This document shows positions 1 to 10,937 of a DNA stretch of 64,000 nt, piece by piece. The first letter of the stretch is position 1. Every line of letters begins with the position of its first letter. The notes under the pieces were generated by a model, which saw only the letters and a list, made by a program, of their open reading frames with translations, was not told the DNA's origin and ran no database searches. The position numbers and the translations under genes were made by a program. This stretch comes from Sycobia sp. Sy_11 (lineage: Eukaryota > Arthropoda > Insecta > Hymenoptera > Epichrysomallidae), in contig JACCIC010000283.1 in the NCBI GenBank assembly GCA_018907035.1, forward strand, positions 186,001 through 250,000, read 5' to 3'.

Positions 1-932
1 GAAATACAGTTTAATAAATTATTGAAATCATTTACAAATAGCCGAGTTTATTTTCACATCATTTTGTCTACGCGTGGATTCATAAAAAGGGTTCATTATC
101 TTGAATCATTGAGATGGACATTCTTCTGCTATTTTTTCTGATAATTCATTATTATTAAAAAAAGTAGGCATGAACTTGCCAGGCTCATTTTTACAAAGTT
201 TCTGCTGTTTTTTAAAAATATTATGAGTGGATTTTAGATAACAATTATATGTAACAAGAGATTATTCATTTACTTCAATCGATTATGTTTTTTGAAGGAT
301 TGTAATTTAAGAGTTCAATTTTCGCCCTCAAATATATAGAAAAACACTGTTTTGTTCAAAGATTCCGAAAAATTCGGTTGACAAGAATTCAATTTGGACC
401 ATTGACCAACTTCAATTTGGCCATTAAAGTCTGGTATTTAACGATAGTAAACAATCAGGTGCCCTTATTGCCTGAGCCCAAGCTACTCTATATATATTTA
501 TGATATTTGTTTAATATTCTAAATTAAAAATTCTACAACTTTTAGAAATAATTTTTGAAACATATATAGCAAAAATTTGACGTCTACACAAATTGAAAAT
601 AGTAATCTGTCATTAAAAGGAACTTCAAGAAAAAATATAGTGGAAGATTTGATTGATTATGTAGTATTTATGCTTTAATCTAGTGTGTACATTTCTATTA
701 TATTTATTCCTCCCTATAAGGCTTCGGAAACATTATTTTGTTATTATGCATTTTTTTCTATTCGTTCGATTCGTACAAGAAATTGTTACACTTTAGGGAT
801 GTATAGGGTATATGCTTAAACGGTGCTAGCACCTTGTATTTTGTATTGTAGATAAATATTATCATTAAAATGCTACACACAAAATTTCAGATGTATTCAT
901 GACTTTTTTTTTTTAAGTTATAACTATTTATA
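1..932. other. AT-rich DNA, no gene
   Basis: Strongly AT-rich sequence with no reading frame longer than random expectation and no recognisable repeat ends. I see nothing supportable here. Confidence 0.6.
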
Positions 933-1040
933 ATTAATTAATAAATATTTTTTTAATGGTCTTACAGTCCAATCAATTCCATCTAAAAATAAAAAATATT
1001 TATTAATTTGTATATGGGCAGTCGACATAAGTACAATTAA
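933..1040. repeat. Tail-only Penelope-like fragment forming a mini-palindrome
   Basis: The PLE terminal motif (AATTAATAAATATTTTTT, then GGTCTTACAGTCC) begins at 936. After only about 37 bp the terminal sequence returns in inverted orientation (AAAAAATATTTATTAATT, 991-1008), giving a perfect 18-bp inverted repeat. The next bases (TGTATATGGGCAGTCGAC, 1009 on) also flank the PLE tail at about 42550-42570 in reverse orientation. No coding part of the element is present. It may be an extremely 5'-truncated inverted PLE insertion, or a deletion product of a longer one. Confidence 0.6.
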
Positions 1041-1854
1041 ATTATTTAAAATTAACATGTATTCTTATGGCAATTCGTATTTAGTTGAAGAAAACTTCGC
1101 TTTGATTTAAAAAATAGTATAGAAATAACGGTGATAAACTCTTAAAAATGCTACATAAAGGCGCTTAGATTTTACGTACGAATAGCAATTAAAAAAATTA
1201 TAGTTTATGACCTACTAAAAAAGTTATTAAGAAACATGTAATAGAAAATTATGAAATTCTTGGTATGAAGATAGAATCGTGCCAACCGTTTCGCTACTGT
1301 GGCAATGAAGAAATATATTTAGATATGTAACTTACATATACATACTCGAGAGCATTTCGTTCTCGAGAACAGCCTCGTAGAACAGGCAAGGGGAAAAAGA
1401 AAGGTTATGTTCCCTATGTTTCATATATACATTACATTATTTAATTTTGAGTTTACTTTTCTGATAGAAATTGTGGTATTGTAAAGGAATAATAATATAC
1501 AGTAGTACCTTTTCAATTAATTAGTATAAAATAATCAAGGCTCAGTATGAAAAAATAAAAAGTTTATTTAGTTTACATAATTATTAAACAGTTTAACGGT
1601 GTTGTTAATATTATACATGATATATGTATTAATTGTTTTTTGCTTAAATAAAATTAACAATTTTAACTATTTCGTGTATATTCATTCATTTAATAAAATA
1701 AACAAAATTTTCTTAAATATTTCAGTTTCTATTAGGCTAACATTATATAAATTTTTTAAAAACAATATCTGGTTTATACAATAGATCACTTTATTTTTAT
1801 CATTTATTATTTAATATTTTCTTGAAGCCAATTAATAATTTTATCTTTCATGGT
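1041..1854. other. AT-rich intergenic DNA
   Basis: No coding segment, RNA gene or repeat end recognised. A 61-codon frame at 1599-1784 is low complexity (Ile/Asn/Phe/Leu) and is not a believable gene. Confidence 0.5.
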
Positions 1855-2259
1855 TGTATTTTTGTTTTATTACTTTATAAATATATAGAAACGTAAGGTT
1901 CATTAATGTTAAAGAAGAGATCAGACGAATATCATATACGTTTATAATGATAATAATATAAAACTTACATATGCGATTATTTTATACAAATCTTAGATTT
2001 TATACCGTTTTCTCTTTGCTTTAAAGTGGCGTGCATGGATAAAACCTTAAAACGGCGCAATCTTTCGGGTGATTAAACTTCTATTGGAATATATAATCTT
2101 CAGCCTTGACTCGATATCTATTTTAAGCTATTCCGTAATCCTTTTCAACTTCTAATAATATGTATCCATTTTCGGTTTTTATTGGATGCATATGATCTTC
2201 GTTAAATGAGAAATCTCAAGATTAATTATTTAAGATGCCAATTCTTTCTATTTAATCCT

Positions 2260-2307
<48 letters not shown>

Positions 2308-2460
2308 ATATACCGTGATCCGCTGGAGCCTCTTCTATACTTCTTACGTTATATGAGCGTGTTTCATCCACTCGAAATCCAAACAAACATTCTATCGCCA
2401 ACCGGACCATTGTCCGCATGTTACATGTACATATATGCAACACAATATGTATTCGTTACA
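1855..2460 (-). repeat. 3' LTR of gypsy element A
   Basis: About 606 bp. Positions 1855-2207 match 10903-10930 plus 12075-12385 with a few percent divergence, for example the shared GTGGCGTGCATGGATAAA. Read on the minus strand it starts TGTAACGAAT just after a purine-rich tract and ends AAATACA. It contains a (TA)n run at 2262-2302 that lies in the part missing from the right copy. Confidence 0.8.
2262..2302. repeat. (TA)n microsatellite
   Basis: About 20 uninterrupted TA units inside the 3' LTR of element A. Confidence 0.95.
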
Positions 2461-2476
2461 AATCATCCCCTTTTCG
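2461..2476 (-). promoter_or_regulatory. Polypurine tract of element A
   Basis: On the minus strand the sequence CGAAAAGGGGATGATT directly precedes the LTR start TGTAAC at 2460. This is the expected position and composition for the plus-strand DNA primer of an LTR retrotransposon. Confidence 0.65.
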
Positions 2477-2599
2477 ATAATGCGATCAGTAAGATCGCAT
2501 GATCGAAATTTACACGAATCCTGATTAACTCGCTTTTCATTTACATTAATTGATATACATGTTATTAATGTTAACTTATTTACTCTAAACTTATATTTA

Positions 2600-2603
<4 letters not shown>

Positions 2604-2657
<54 letters not shown>
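2604..2657. repeat. (TA)n microsatellite
   Basis: About 26 TA units just downstream of the integrase C-terminus of element A. Confidence 0.95.
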
Positions 2658-2661
<4 letters not shown>

Positions 2662-3370
2662 TCATGCCAATGTTATGTTCTCTTCTAAATAATACTTCCT
2701 TAGATTATAACGATTATATATCCCTTTTATTATATTTACGTCATCAGGATCAGCTAATTCAAACGCATTACTGCCAATCACACGCTTAATATGGTATATC
2801 CCTTCGTATAAATGAAATAAAATTTTGATATTTGTTTATTATTAGTATAAGGGAGATGGTCTATTCGTAATAAAACTAAGTCATTAAATTTTAACGATAC
2901 TTTACTTATTGTCTTTTGAGATTTTTGTCGTATTTTAAACGCTTTTTTAAAAATTTCATTAGCGAAACGTCATTGCAGTTCGCGTGATATCTCCGGCCGT
3001 TTTAATTTCGAAAAAAAATTATAAATTTTGTCTTCAATCGGTTTGCCAAAATGAAATTCATATGGAGGAAATTCCGTGCTGGTATGACATGTTAAATTTA
3101 AAAAATTCCCAGCTTTATTTACATATTTCGCCCAATTTGCATGAGCGTGTGCGCAAAACATACAAAAAGTTGTTCCTATTTCCCGCATCGTGCGCTCCAC
3201 CGGATTGGATTGAGGGTTTCGGATAGATGAAAACGATACGTCAATTCCTTCTGCTTCTAAACGACTCTTCTGATAATATTTTCCTGGGTTTGCCGATACG
3301 CTTAAAAGAATGATTAAAGAATTTATTTAGACACATTCTCATCGTTGCGTAATCAATTGGGTATAAGGTA
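2640..3370 (-). pseudogene. Gypsy A integrase, catalytic and C-terminal part
   Basis: A 76-residue open segment at 3200-2970 begins ERTMREIGTTF, close to the gypsy integrase stretch around the third catalytic residue. It continues with the STEFPPYEFHFGKP block typical of the end of the core domain. Further downstream, across stops, the minus strand still reads FNDLVLLRIDHLPLYN and a chromatin/RNA-binding-like tail (KGIYNRYNLRKYYLEE) normally found at the pol C-terminus. The first catalytic Asp segment lies at the junction with the open frame ending at 3372. Several stops and frameshifts show the gene is dead. Confidence 0.75.
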
Positions 3371-3371
3371 A

Positions 3372-4180
3372 TTAATTTAGAAAATATGTCTTGTATACAA
3401 AAATATATTTTACTCTACCTATAGATGTTGGTAGTGGTCCAAAACAATCTACAGAAACCATGATATTAGGTTTTTCGGCTTTAATGAATTTATATTCACC
3501 CTCCATTTTTTGATTGTAATGTTTAGTACTCTGATAAAGATCGCAACTTTTTACAATTATTTTCATATCATGTCTCATTCGTTTCCAATAAGAAAATTGC
3601 ACCAAATAATGTAACATTTTAAATTGACTTGCATGATATAGTTGCATATGCACTTCTTCTAATTCTGTATTTATCATAACTCTCGGAAGTATTATTTTAT
3701 AGTTATTGCTGTTTTTTGATTTATAATAACGAATTCCCTCTTTTATTAAAATCGCTAAATTATTACTATTATTATAACCCTGCTTAATTAACTTTTGAAT
3801 ATTTTCATCTTCTATTTGACTTTGTTTTAAATCTTCTAATTCTCTTATTATTTCTTTTCGCATTGTTAGGCTCGCCATTGTTTTTATAACTGAACGTTTT
3901 TTACATATGTGAATTTCAGGTAATTCTCTGACAATATTCCATAATAAATAATTTTTTGAATTAACATATGTTTGCTCTGAAAAATGCCTACTAAAAAAAT
4001 CTGCCACTACATTGTCTACACCACGGCAATGAGAAATTTTACATTTATAATCTTGCAATGGTAGTGACCACCGCATAAGACACGCTGTCGTAAACAGTGT
4101 ACTCAGCAATAAAGTTAGTGTTTTATGATCAGTAATGATCGCAAATTCGGAATAAAAAAGATGCACGCGAAATTTTAGCA
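3372..4180 (-). pseudogene. Gypsy A RNase H C-terminus plus integrase N-terminal zinc domain
   Basis: A 264-codon open frame (4166-3372). Its first 60 residues are the end of an RNase H domain: ITDHKTLTLLL, carrying a catalytic Asp, then RGVDNVVADFFSR, the usual HxxGxxNxxADxLSR motif with losses. The rest is the integrase N-terminal region: MQLYHASQFKMLHYLVQF followed by CDLYQSTKH, a degenerate HHCC zinc-binding domain, then KPNIMVSVDCFGPLPTS, holding the first catalytic Asp of the DDE core. It is the longest intact piece of element A pol. RT and RNase H lie upstream and the rest of integrase downstream, as expected for Ty3/gypsy order. Confidence 0.85.
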
Positions 4181-4183
4181 GTA

Positions 4184-5394
4184 TATATAATCGCTAATAA
4201 TTCTTTTTCTGTCATGTTATAATGGTGTTCCGCCTGAGTGATTATGCGACTTACTAGAGAAATATATCGTGGATTATTTTCTTTATCTATTTAATATAAC
4301 ACTCCGCTAATTCCAAGGTTACTTGCATCGGTTTGTACGCGAAACTTGGTATCCGGCAAATAATGATTTAATATCACAGATTTGAAAAAATTTTGTTTTA
4401 ACACATCAAAAGCTATATTGTGTTTTTCATTTCAATTAAATGTTTTACTATTGTCTCATAATTCACGGAATGGTTCAACGTACTTGGCATGACGTACACT
4501 GAATCGCCTATAATAACCACACATTCCTAAAAATGCTTGTAATGTACGTGTATCTTTCGGCAGTGGAAATTGTTCTATGTTTTTAAGTCCTGCCGGATCA
4601 GCGCGAATACCCTCGTGTGCTAAAATTAAACCGAGAAACGGTACAGATTTCCGAAAAAAACAGTGATTTTTCGAGACTGAGTGTAAAACCATTTTCCTTT
4701 AATCTTGGAAACAATTTATCTAAATGTAGCGTGTGTTCTTCAAAACTATGCGACGTGATCAAAATATCGTCAATATAACATGTTACAAACGCTAGTAAAT
4801 CATAAAGTGCGAGATTAAGAGCATGAATAAACCCACTACCAGCTGTTGTCAGTCCAAACGGAATACGACAAAAATGGTAAAGCATAGTTTAATTTAAAAA
4901 AGCGGTATATTTACGTGAATTTACATTTAATGGAATTTGCCAGTATCCCCGTACTAGATCTGTTGTTGAAAAATAATGTGCCCCATGAAATTTTTGCATG
5001 ATTTCTTCAATTCGCGATGAGGATTCATTATTAGATGCTATAATTAAAAATCGTTAATTAAAATCGTTAAATAAAATATAATTAAAAATAGTTAATTAAA
5101 AATCGTGCATCCCAGCATTCTACCTCATCACGCAATTTTAGGGGTATTGGATATGATTTTGTAACATACGGACGGTTTACAGTCGGATTTATTTCATGTT
5201 CATATATATTTGTTACTCCCGGTTTATTTGAAAAAATCGTTTTATGTTTCATAAATAAATTAAATATTTGTTCTTTTTTACATTCAGTAAATCGATCTAA
5301 TTTGTCAATATATTTTTCAATTGTATTCCGAATATCATATTCCGAATAGGCATTTTCTACCTTTTGTCTTATATTGTTAAAGATATAATTTGTA
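4184..5394 (-). pseudogene. Gypsy A reverse transcriptase and RNase H N-terminus
   Basis: Starting at the element B junction (5394), the minus strand reads a pre-RT linker with EHEINPTVNRPYVTKSYPIP. After a gap it gives RIPFGLTTAGSGFIHALNLA and CYIDDILITSHSFEEH, the RT active-site motif (F/Y)xDD with Ile. The thumb (FLGLILAHEGIRADPAGLKN) and the connection (LQAFLGMCGYYRRF) follow. From 4455 the RNase H begins: TDASNLGISGVLY with the first catalytic Asp, and EKELLAIIY with the Glu. Frameshifts occur near 4600-4700 and 4890-5040, and a short AT-rich direct repeat of TTAATTAAAAATCGT type disrupts 5040-5105. Part of the fingers domain appears lost there. Nonfunctional. Confidence 0.8.
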
Positions 5395-5616
5395 TGTATT
5401 ATGTGTGAACGAATGCGTGCGCAGGTCGTTGTCTGATCGAAAAGGTATCACTAGACGTGTTGGAAGACGATCGACGGAAACCTGAGGGAAAATCTCCCAT
5501 TAAGGAGGTCACGACAGGTTAGTGTTACGAAGGTATCGAGACAAGTGAATGAACAAGGGTAGACAGATTGATCTTGAGGACGATAGAGTAAACATTGGGG
5601 CGCTTGTGCGCAGGTC

Positions 5617-5666
<50 letters not shown>

Positions 5667-5804
5667 CATTATCGAGAACAGTTATTGTAAATCGAAGTCG
5701 CATTTAGTACCTTAGAATATAATATCCAGCTTGCATATAGTTAAATGCGACTTATTTTATTATCCCGACACCAACGCCCATTCCAATATTTCCCATCTAT
5801 AACA
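5395..5804 (+). repeat. 5' LTR of element B
   Basis: Starts TGTATTATGTGTGAACG and ends CATCTATAACA. It aligns with 8671-9034, apart from a small indel after GACGATCGAC and sequence around 5700-5740 absent from the 3' LTR. A (TA)n run lies inside it at 5622-5664. Confidence 0.85.
5622..5664. repeat. (TA)n within 5' LTR of B
   Basis: About 21 TA units, followed by TTGCATTATCGAGAACAGT. The same run occurs at the same place in the 3' LTR, so it was present in the element when it transposed. Confidence 0.95.
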
Positions 5805-6480
5805 ATTCAGAAGTGGGATAGCAACAACATAACCGAGGAAGCTATAGAAATTCGTATGCTGAAACAGCAGCTAGAATCTGCGGAAGCAGAAGCTCAAAGA
5901 GCGCTTAAAGAAGCAGCAAATCAACGAGAGCGTCGTCAAGTTATCGAAGAAAGATTGGCAGCGTCAGCTATACCAGTGGAAAATTCGGGCAATCAAATCG
6001 ATCAGCTCGTGAGTTTAATGAAGCAATTTGTCGAGCACCAAATAATGGACAAACCGGCAGTATTCAGTGTGATACCGGATGTACAAAATGCAATCCGTGA
6101 TTTTAAAGGATGTGTCGCATGTTGTCGCAACGGTACACAGACATTGAGTCAATGTATGAAGATATCTTATTGTACGAGAGAATCGAGAGAACGAGAAAGC
6201 AGCAGATGAACAGCAGCCGGCAGGTCAATAATCAACAGTGACAGATGCATCAGCAGACAACGCAACGCAGACCGACGTACAGCGTCCAGCAACGCGTATT
6301 TTCATCTCCCACTCCGCATCGTACATCGATCTATGATCAACAACAGCGAGCTCTTCCACCAACAGCAGCGCAGCAGAGCAGCGGAAACAGAATAATAAAG
6401 AATACACCTACAGTAAGCGTGCGCGGTGATACTAATAGTGATAAAGGCTGTTTTATAAATATAAATGTTTTATAAATAAG
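5805..6480 (+). pseudogene. Element B gag-like region
   Basis: An open frame runs through the LTR edge to 6209. The likely gag start is the ATG at 5857, giving a Glu/Ala/Arg-rich coiled-coil segment (LKQQLESAEAEAQRALKEAA) followed by VIPDVQNAIRDFKG, similar to the start of the structured gag domain in gypsy elements. After a frame change the 6245-6475 frame is Gln/Ser/Pro-rich with no CCHC knuckle. The middle of gag is therefore missing or degraded. It lies directly after the 5' LTR, as gag should. Confidence 0.6.
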
Positions 6481-6489
6481 AAATACAGT

Positions 6490-7480
6490 CTGTGGGATAC
6501 ATTGAAGAAACATTGAATTTCGAAAACTTAGAACCAAAAATAATTCAGTTTAGAGTAGTTCCGGATGATGTGAAAAGTTATGATATAATTTTGGGGAGAA
6601 CTTTTACGGAGACCGTTGACATTAGCTATATAGGAGTAGAGAACGATCTAAAATGCAAAGCGATATCCATAATATTATTATTAATAATATGCCAAAAGAT
6701 TATTTAATGTATACGAGCGAGAAACAAATATTAGAGCCCGGTCTATTAACTTCATCAACGTGCGTATAAATAATGATGATATCGTGCTTCCCGTAGTAAG
6801 CTATGAAAAGAACGCGAGAATAATAGAATCTAGGGAAATTGTAGGGGAAAGAGTTTTAGCGATTGAACAAGCCCCAAAATTTGAAGCGCTAAAAGATAAA
6901 ATCCGATTAGAAGAAATTAACATCGAAAATGATATTAGCGACACAGAGAAACAAAAGTTGTTAGAGATACTATCGGAATATAGAAAGTCTGTCGCTAAAA
7001 CAGCATGGGAGCTAGGGTGCACGAATCTGATAGAAATGGAAATCGAGCTCGAAGAAAGCAGTAAGCCCTTTTCTGCGAAACCATATAGGCTCAACGCGAA
7101 CGACCAAGCCGAATTTGATAAAATCGTGACTGACAGTAAAAAAGCTGAATAATCACTGAGACCGAATCACCATTTGCAAGTCCCGCCTTTATAGTGCGAA
7201 AAAAAGGATGGAACGCCACGTATGGTAGTTGGTTATAGACGGCTAAATCAAAATACAAAGAGAATTAGTTTTCCCATACCAAGTTTTGACGACTTTCTCG
7301 AGCAGTTATGTAACGCGAATAGGTTCATTATACTTGATCTCGTACAGCGTTACTTGCAGGTATCGTTGAAGGAATCGGCGCGAGAATTCATATCAAAAAC
7401 TGTATCGAATGTATATTGTCCAAAAGTAAGAGAGGAAGGTGTGAGGGAGAACTGTGCCTATCCAGCCCGGAAAGCGACCA
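6490..7480 (+). pseudogene. Element B protease end and RT N-terminal half
   Basis: The frame at 6492-6707 ends with YDIILGRTFTE, the usual C-terminal ILGxxF motif of a retroviral-type aspartic protease. The frame at 6760-7152 is the protease-RT linker and RT start, with KPFSAKPYRLNANDQAEFDK. The frame at 7222-7485 gives RMVVGYRRLNQNTKR and FPIPSFDDFLEQL, then RFIILDLVQRYLQVSLKE. That last segment is RT motif A, LDLxxGYxQ, with its catalytic Asp. The reading then jumps into a short integrase piece. The fingers are present, but palm motif C (YxDD), thumb and RNase H have been deleted. Confidence 0.75.
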
Positions 7481-8335
7481 TTTGAAATAATTCCTATCGA
7501 TTACGTAGGCCCGTTTATATCAACTTCAAAAGGAAATAAACACATTTTATCAGCAATAGATAACTTAACCACATTCGCACAATTATATGCCGTTAGAGAC
7601 GTAAAAGCAGTAACAATCGTTTAGAAACTAGAAAAATTTTTAAACTCATTTGGCGCACTTTTTCGAATTATCCCTGACAGAGGTAGAGCATTCACATCGG
7701 AATTATTTACAAAATTTTGTCGAAAACACGGGTTTAAGCATACGTTGGATTCTAGTCGCACCCGCATGCCAACGGATTAGTAGAGCATTTAAACGGGACC
7801 ATTTTGCCTGCAATGAGAAGGAATGTCACTTCGATCGGGCAAAATCAATGGGATAATAACTTAAAATAAATGGAATGCGACATCAACACCAATTTATAAT
7901 TCGACTCTATTGTCCGTTAGCCATTTACGGGTATTTACCAAGATTTCACGAAGGACTGCCGCGAAGCTTAACTGCAGAATGTGAAATATATCAGGCTCCA
8001 ACCCAAATACAAAAACAAATTCATGAAAAGATTCACGAAAAGAGACAAATTCATAAAAAGAGACACAAAAATTATATAAAAGTAGATTAACAGGAATTAA
8101 ATATGAAATATATGGAGATATAGTTTTGATCAAATCAAATACAGTCTCAACGGGCGAATCATGTAAACTTCAGCCGAAGTTCAAGGGCCCCATGGTCATT
8201 GCGAACGTGTTACCGTCGGATACATATCAGATTAAAAACCTATCCAACGCTGAATTGGATTCTTCTACAACTACCGCACACATGAGTCAAATTAAAATTT
8301 GGAAATCTAAGATAAGGAAAAAGAAAGATTAATAG
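7480..8335 (+). pseudogene. Element B integrase core and C-terminus
   Basis: Across several frames the plus strand encodes FEIIPIDYVGPFISTSKGNK (first catalytic Asp), LSAIDNLTTFAQLYAVRDVK, an in-frame stop near 7622, then FRIIPDRGRAFTSELFTKFC (second catalytic Asp) and a degraded end of the core. The frame at 8126-8332 is the C-terminal domain: KLQPKFKGPMVIANVLPSDT and QIKNLSNAELDSS, the SH3-like tail of gypsy integrases. Internal stops make it inactive. Between 8335 and the 3' LTR (8671) there is AT-rich 3' sequence with TTGTTTGAGGACAAACAA (8616-8633), a short hairpin before the LTR. Confidence 0.8.
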
Positions 8336-8670
8336 TGAAATATCTAGCGACTTTGAGTCACTAATTGATACCAATGATAACATAAATTATAACAGAGCTC
8401 CTAGCGAGAGAAGCATACAAAAGAGTACAAATATTGAAAAACCAAGAAAAAGCAAACGCGAGCGTAAGATACCACATTATTATGGTATATGTTAGTGTTT
8501 AAATTATGTATACTTAACGTAGGATTATTAATTTGTAATTATCGAATTATATAATTTGTATATGAAAATACCGTCTCTTGTAAATTAATTGCGTATAAAA
8601 GAAAATAAATTCTAATTGTTTGAGGACAAACAAGTTCCAGGATGGCCGAATTTTAGAAATATAATTAGGA

Positions 8671-8874
8671 TGTATTGTGTGTGAACGAATACGTACGCAG
8701 ATCGTTACCTGATCGAAAAGGTACCACTAGGCGTGTTGGGAGACGATCGACTCCCATTAAGCAGGTCGCGACAGGTTAGCGTTATGAAGATATCGAGCCA
8801 AGTGAATGAGCGAGGGTAGACAGATTGATCGTGGGGACGATAGAGGAAGCGTCGGGGCGCGTGTGCGCAGGTTT

Positions 8875-8928
<54 letters not shown>

Positions 8929-9034
8929 CATTATCGAGAACAGTCATTGTAAAGTCCAGTTTGCTTATAATTAAAGGTGACATATTTTATTATTCCGACA
9001 CCAACACGCATCCCAATATTTTCCATCTATAACC
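8671..9034 (+). repeat. 3' LTR of element B
   Basis: Starts TGTATTGTGTGTGAACG and ends CCATCTATAACC. It aligns with 5395-5804 and has a (TA)n run at 8877-8926. Sequence differences between the LTRs suggest the insertion is not recent. Confidence 0.85.
8877..8926. repeat. (TA)n within 3' LTR of B
   Basis: About 25 TA units at the same relative position as the run in the 5' LTR. Confidence 0.95.
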
Positions 9035-9734
9035 ATTATTAATAAACATGGAATTATACGACCTCGCATGCCCCAGTGTATACACTATCTGTTGAAGTTC
9101 GCCATTCTTAATATTACTTGTTCTATTTGATATGTGAATATTTTCTTTATATTTATTTCGACTATCTAAATCACTTTTTTCGAGACAGTGAATTAATCTA
9201 TACAGCTTAACCCGTTGATTGTCTATATTATCCTACTGTTTTATATCCGACCATGTCTTAAATGAGATAATTTTTTTGGTACTTGTTCACCTCGTAAATT
9301 TAATTAATTTTACTTTTTATTGTAAATTGAATTGGTTTTTTAATAATGATCCCCCTTTTACCAATGGCAATGAAAGTACATATATTATTTACCGGTAATT
9401 TAACTAAATCGTGCTTTTCATTTAATTCAGCAAAAAATGAATCAGAAATACAAGTAAGTTCACTTCCTGTATCTATTATTGCAATGACCGTTTTGTCAAA
9501 AATTTCAACTTTAACTCGCGAACTAACAAACGTCAGTGATTCTTTTGAATTTGTTGTTATTACGTTTGGTTCTTTTACATCCCAACATAAATCGTCAATA
9601 AAATCTGAACTGTGCATTGCACGCACCGCATTCCGTGTGTTTCTTACATCATGTAAATTATCCGTCGACTCAATATTGCCGTTAGAATTTTCTGCATTTT
9701 GCTGATTTAATAAACTTGTATTATGACGATCCAA
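9035..9734 (-). pseudogene. Gypsy A aspartic protease
   Basis: A 144-codon frame (9734-9300). Its second half contains VIAIIDTGSELTCISDSFF, the retropepsin active-site motif DTGS, followed by a hydrophobic stretch ending GKRGIIIKKPIQF. The first half is an Asn-rich gag-protease linker. A stop at 9300 truncates it. Past the stop, other frames still give linker-like sequence (LEKSDLDSRNKYKENIHI) up to the element B junction at 9034. It would normally process the gag-pol polyprotein. It is recognisable by motif and by position between gag and RT. Confidence 0.8.
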
Positions 9735-10742
9735 ACGATTTCGACTTTCAAAATTATGATTATTTTGTAATTGATGCGATCTCCAATTATCATTACTCGC
9801 GACATTATAATTTCTATAACTTTGATTGTTATTATCTTTTCGTTGTTTATGATAGGAACTATTTACATATCCCTTCGATCTATACGGATTCGTATCAGCT
9901 ATGTTTAAGACATACTGTTCAGGTATTTGTCGAAAATGTTTTACCCCTCTATGATCTTAATTCTCTATTTTGAAAATTAGCATCTAAACAGGATAGTGCA
10001 TGTGCAACTTCGTATCTGAATAATCTATGGTTGTAAGGGCAGTCCGCGCGGTTTGGCAGTTGTCTTATAACTGTATATTTCATATGTATTCATTTTTGGC
10101 ACAAAATATTTTGCTATCGCTCATTGTTTTATCTATAATTTTATAATAGTTTTATCGCTAATTGTTTATATATTTTATAATGAACGGTCATTTCTTTTAA
10201 AATTTTTATTAGTTCATTCAGCCTTGGCTTTAATTCTATCTTCAATACAATTAAATTCTTGCATAAAAATTATTTTAAAATGTTCAAAGTCAATGAATGG
10301 GCCAACCGCGCTTCATACCATATTTTTCCTCGACCCTTAAATGTATTTTCAACTATTATTAATGTATGCATTTATTCCGTATTTTTTTGTATAAAAAATA
10401 GTCAAGTTTATCGATAAACTCTGCGGGATTTGAATTATAAGCATCAAAAGTGAGTATTGCTATATTAACTTGTACTGATATTGTGTATTGTAGTAGTGTA
10501 TTGTGATTAGTGGTAATACGTCGATATTCTTCGTCTTTTTCAACATTATATATGTTATTCGTCATGTTCCCCATTCGCGCTTCACAGAGATTCTTATTTA
10601 CATCTTTTAGAAGTCGAATTTGGACTCTTAAAGTCTCATTTTCTCTCGCGTCAGCCTAATTTTCCATTTACGTACGTTCTAACTCTTCTTTTATTTCATT
10701 TGACTCTATATTATCATGATCCGAAGCTCTTGTTAAAAGCAT
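9735..10742 (-). pseudogene. Gypsy A gag
   Basis: Translation from the ATG at 10742 gives LTRASDHDNIESNEIKEELE, a charged N-terminal coiled-coil-like region with one stop, then LRVQIRLLKDVNKNL. The frame at 10574-10359 carries AILTFDAYNSNPAEFIDKLD, resembling the start of the gypsy capsid domain. Further downstream, across stops, comes an Arg/Asn/Tyr-rich C-terminal part that runs into the protease frame at 9734. No CCHC zinc knuckle is visible. The ATG lies about 140 bp after the PBS, consistent with a gag start. Confidence 0.65.
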
Positions 10743-10884
10743 TTTTTCTTATTTTATTTTCGCAAAATATTTTCAACGCTTTATAAAATTATATAATTGT
10801 TAATTATTGTCTCTTACTCTATATAAAGATAAATACATATATTATAATGATATTAGCCACTTCGATGTCTTCTAGCATTTACCA

Positions 10885-10900
10885 CTATAGTTGGACGCCA
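10885..10900 (-). promoter_or_regulatory. Primer-binding site of element A
   Basis: On the minus strand TGGCGTCCAACTATAG lies 2 nt after the 5' LTR end (TACA at 10903). Starting with TGG, the complement of a tRNA 3' CCA end, in exactly this position supports a tRNA primer site. I could not assign the tRNA from memory. Confidence 0.7.
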
Positions 10901-10902
10901 TT

Positions 10903-10937
10903 TGTATTTATTTTTGTTTTATTACTTTATATATCTT
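10903..10937 (-). repeat. 5' LTR of element A, proximal fragment
   Basis: Matches 1855-1885 (TTTTGTTTTATTACTTTATA). The LTR is interrupted after this by a GC-rich solo LTR and resumes at about 12069. Confidence 0.75.

Larger units (their letters stand above)
5395..9034 (+). mobile_element. Gypsy element B, LTR retrotransposon inserted in element A
   Basis: Two LTRs of about 360-410 bp in direct orientation (5395-5804 and 8671-9034) enclose gag, part of protease, an RT N-terminal part and an integrase on the plus strand. Protein sequence of element A stops at 5394 and resumes beyond 9034, so B inserted into A between protease and RT. The internal region is only about 2.9 kb because most of RT, RNase H and the integrase zinc domain are deleted near 7380-7450. 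I could not identify a clear target-site duplication at the two outer LTR edges. Confidence 0.85.

Noticed and set aside
5451..5703. Two overlapping minus frames with Tyr-Ile repeats
   Set aside because: They translate the (TA)n run in the LTR of element B and its flank. No domain.
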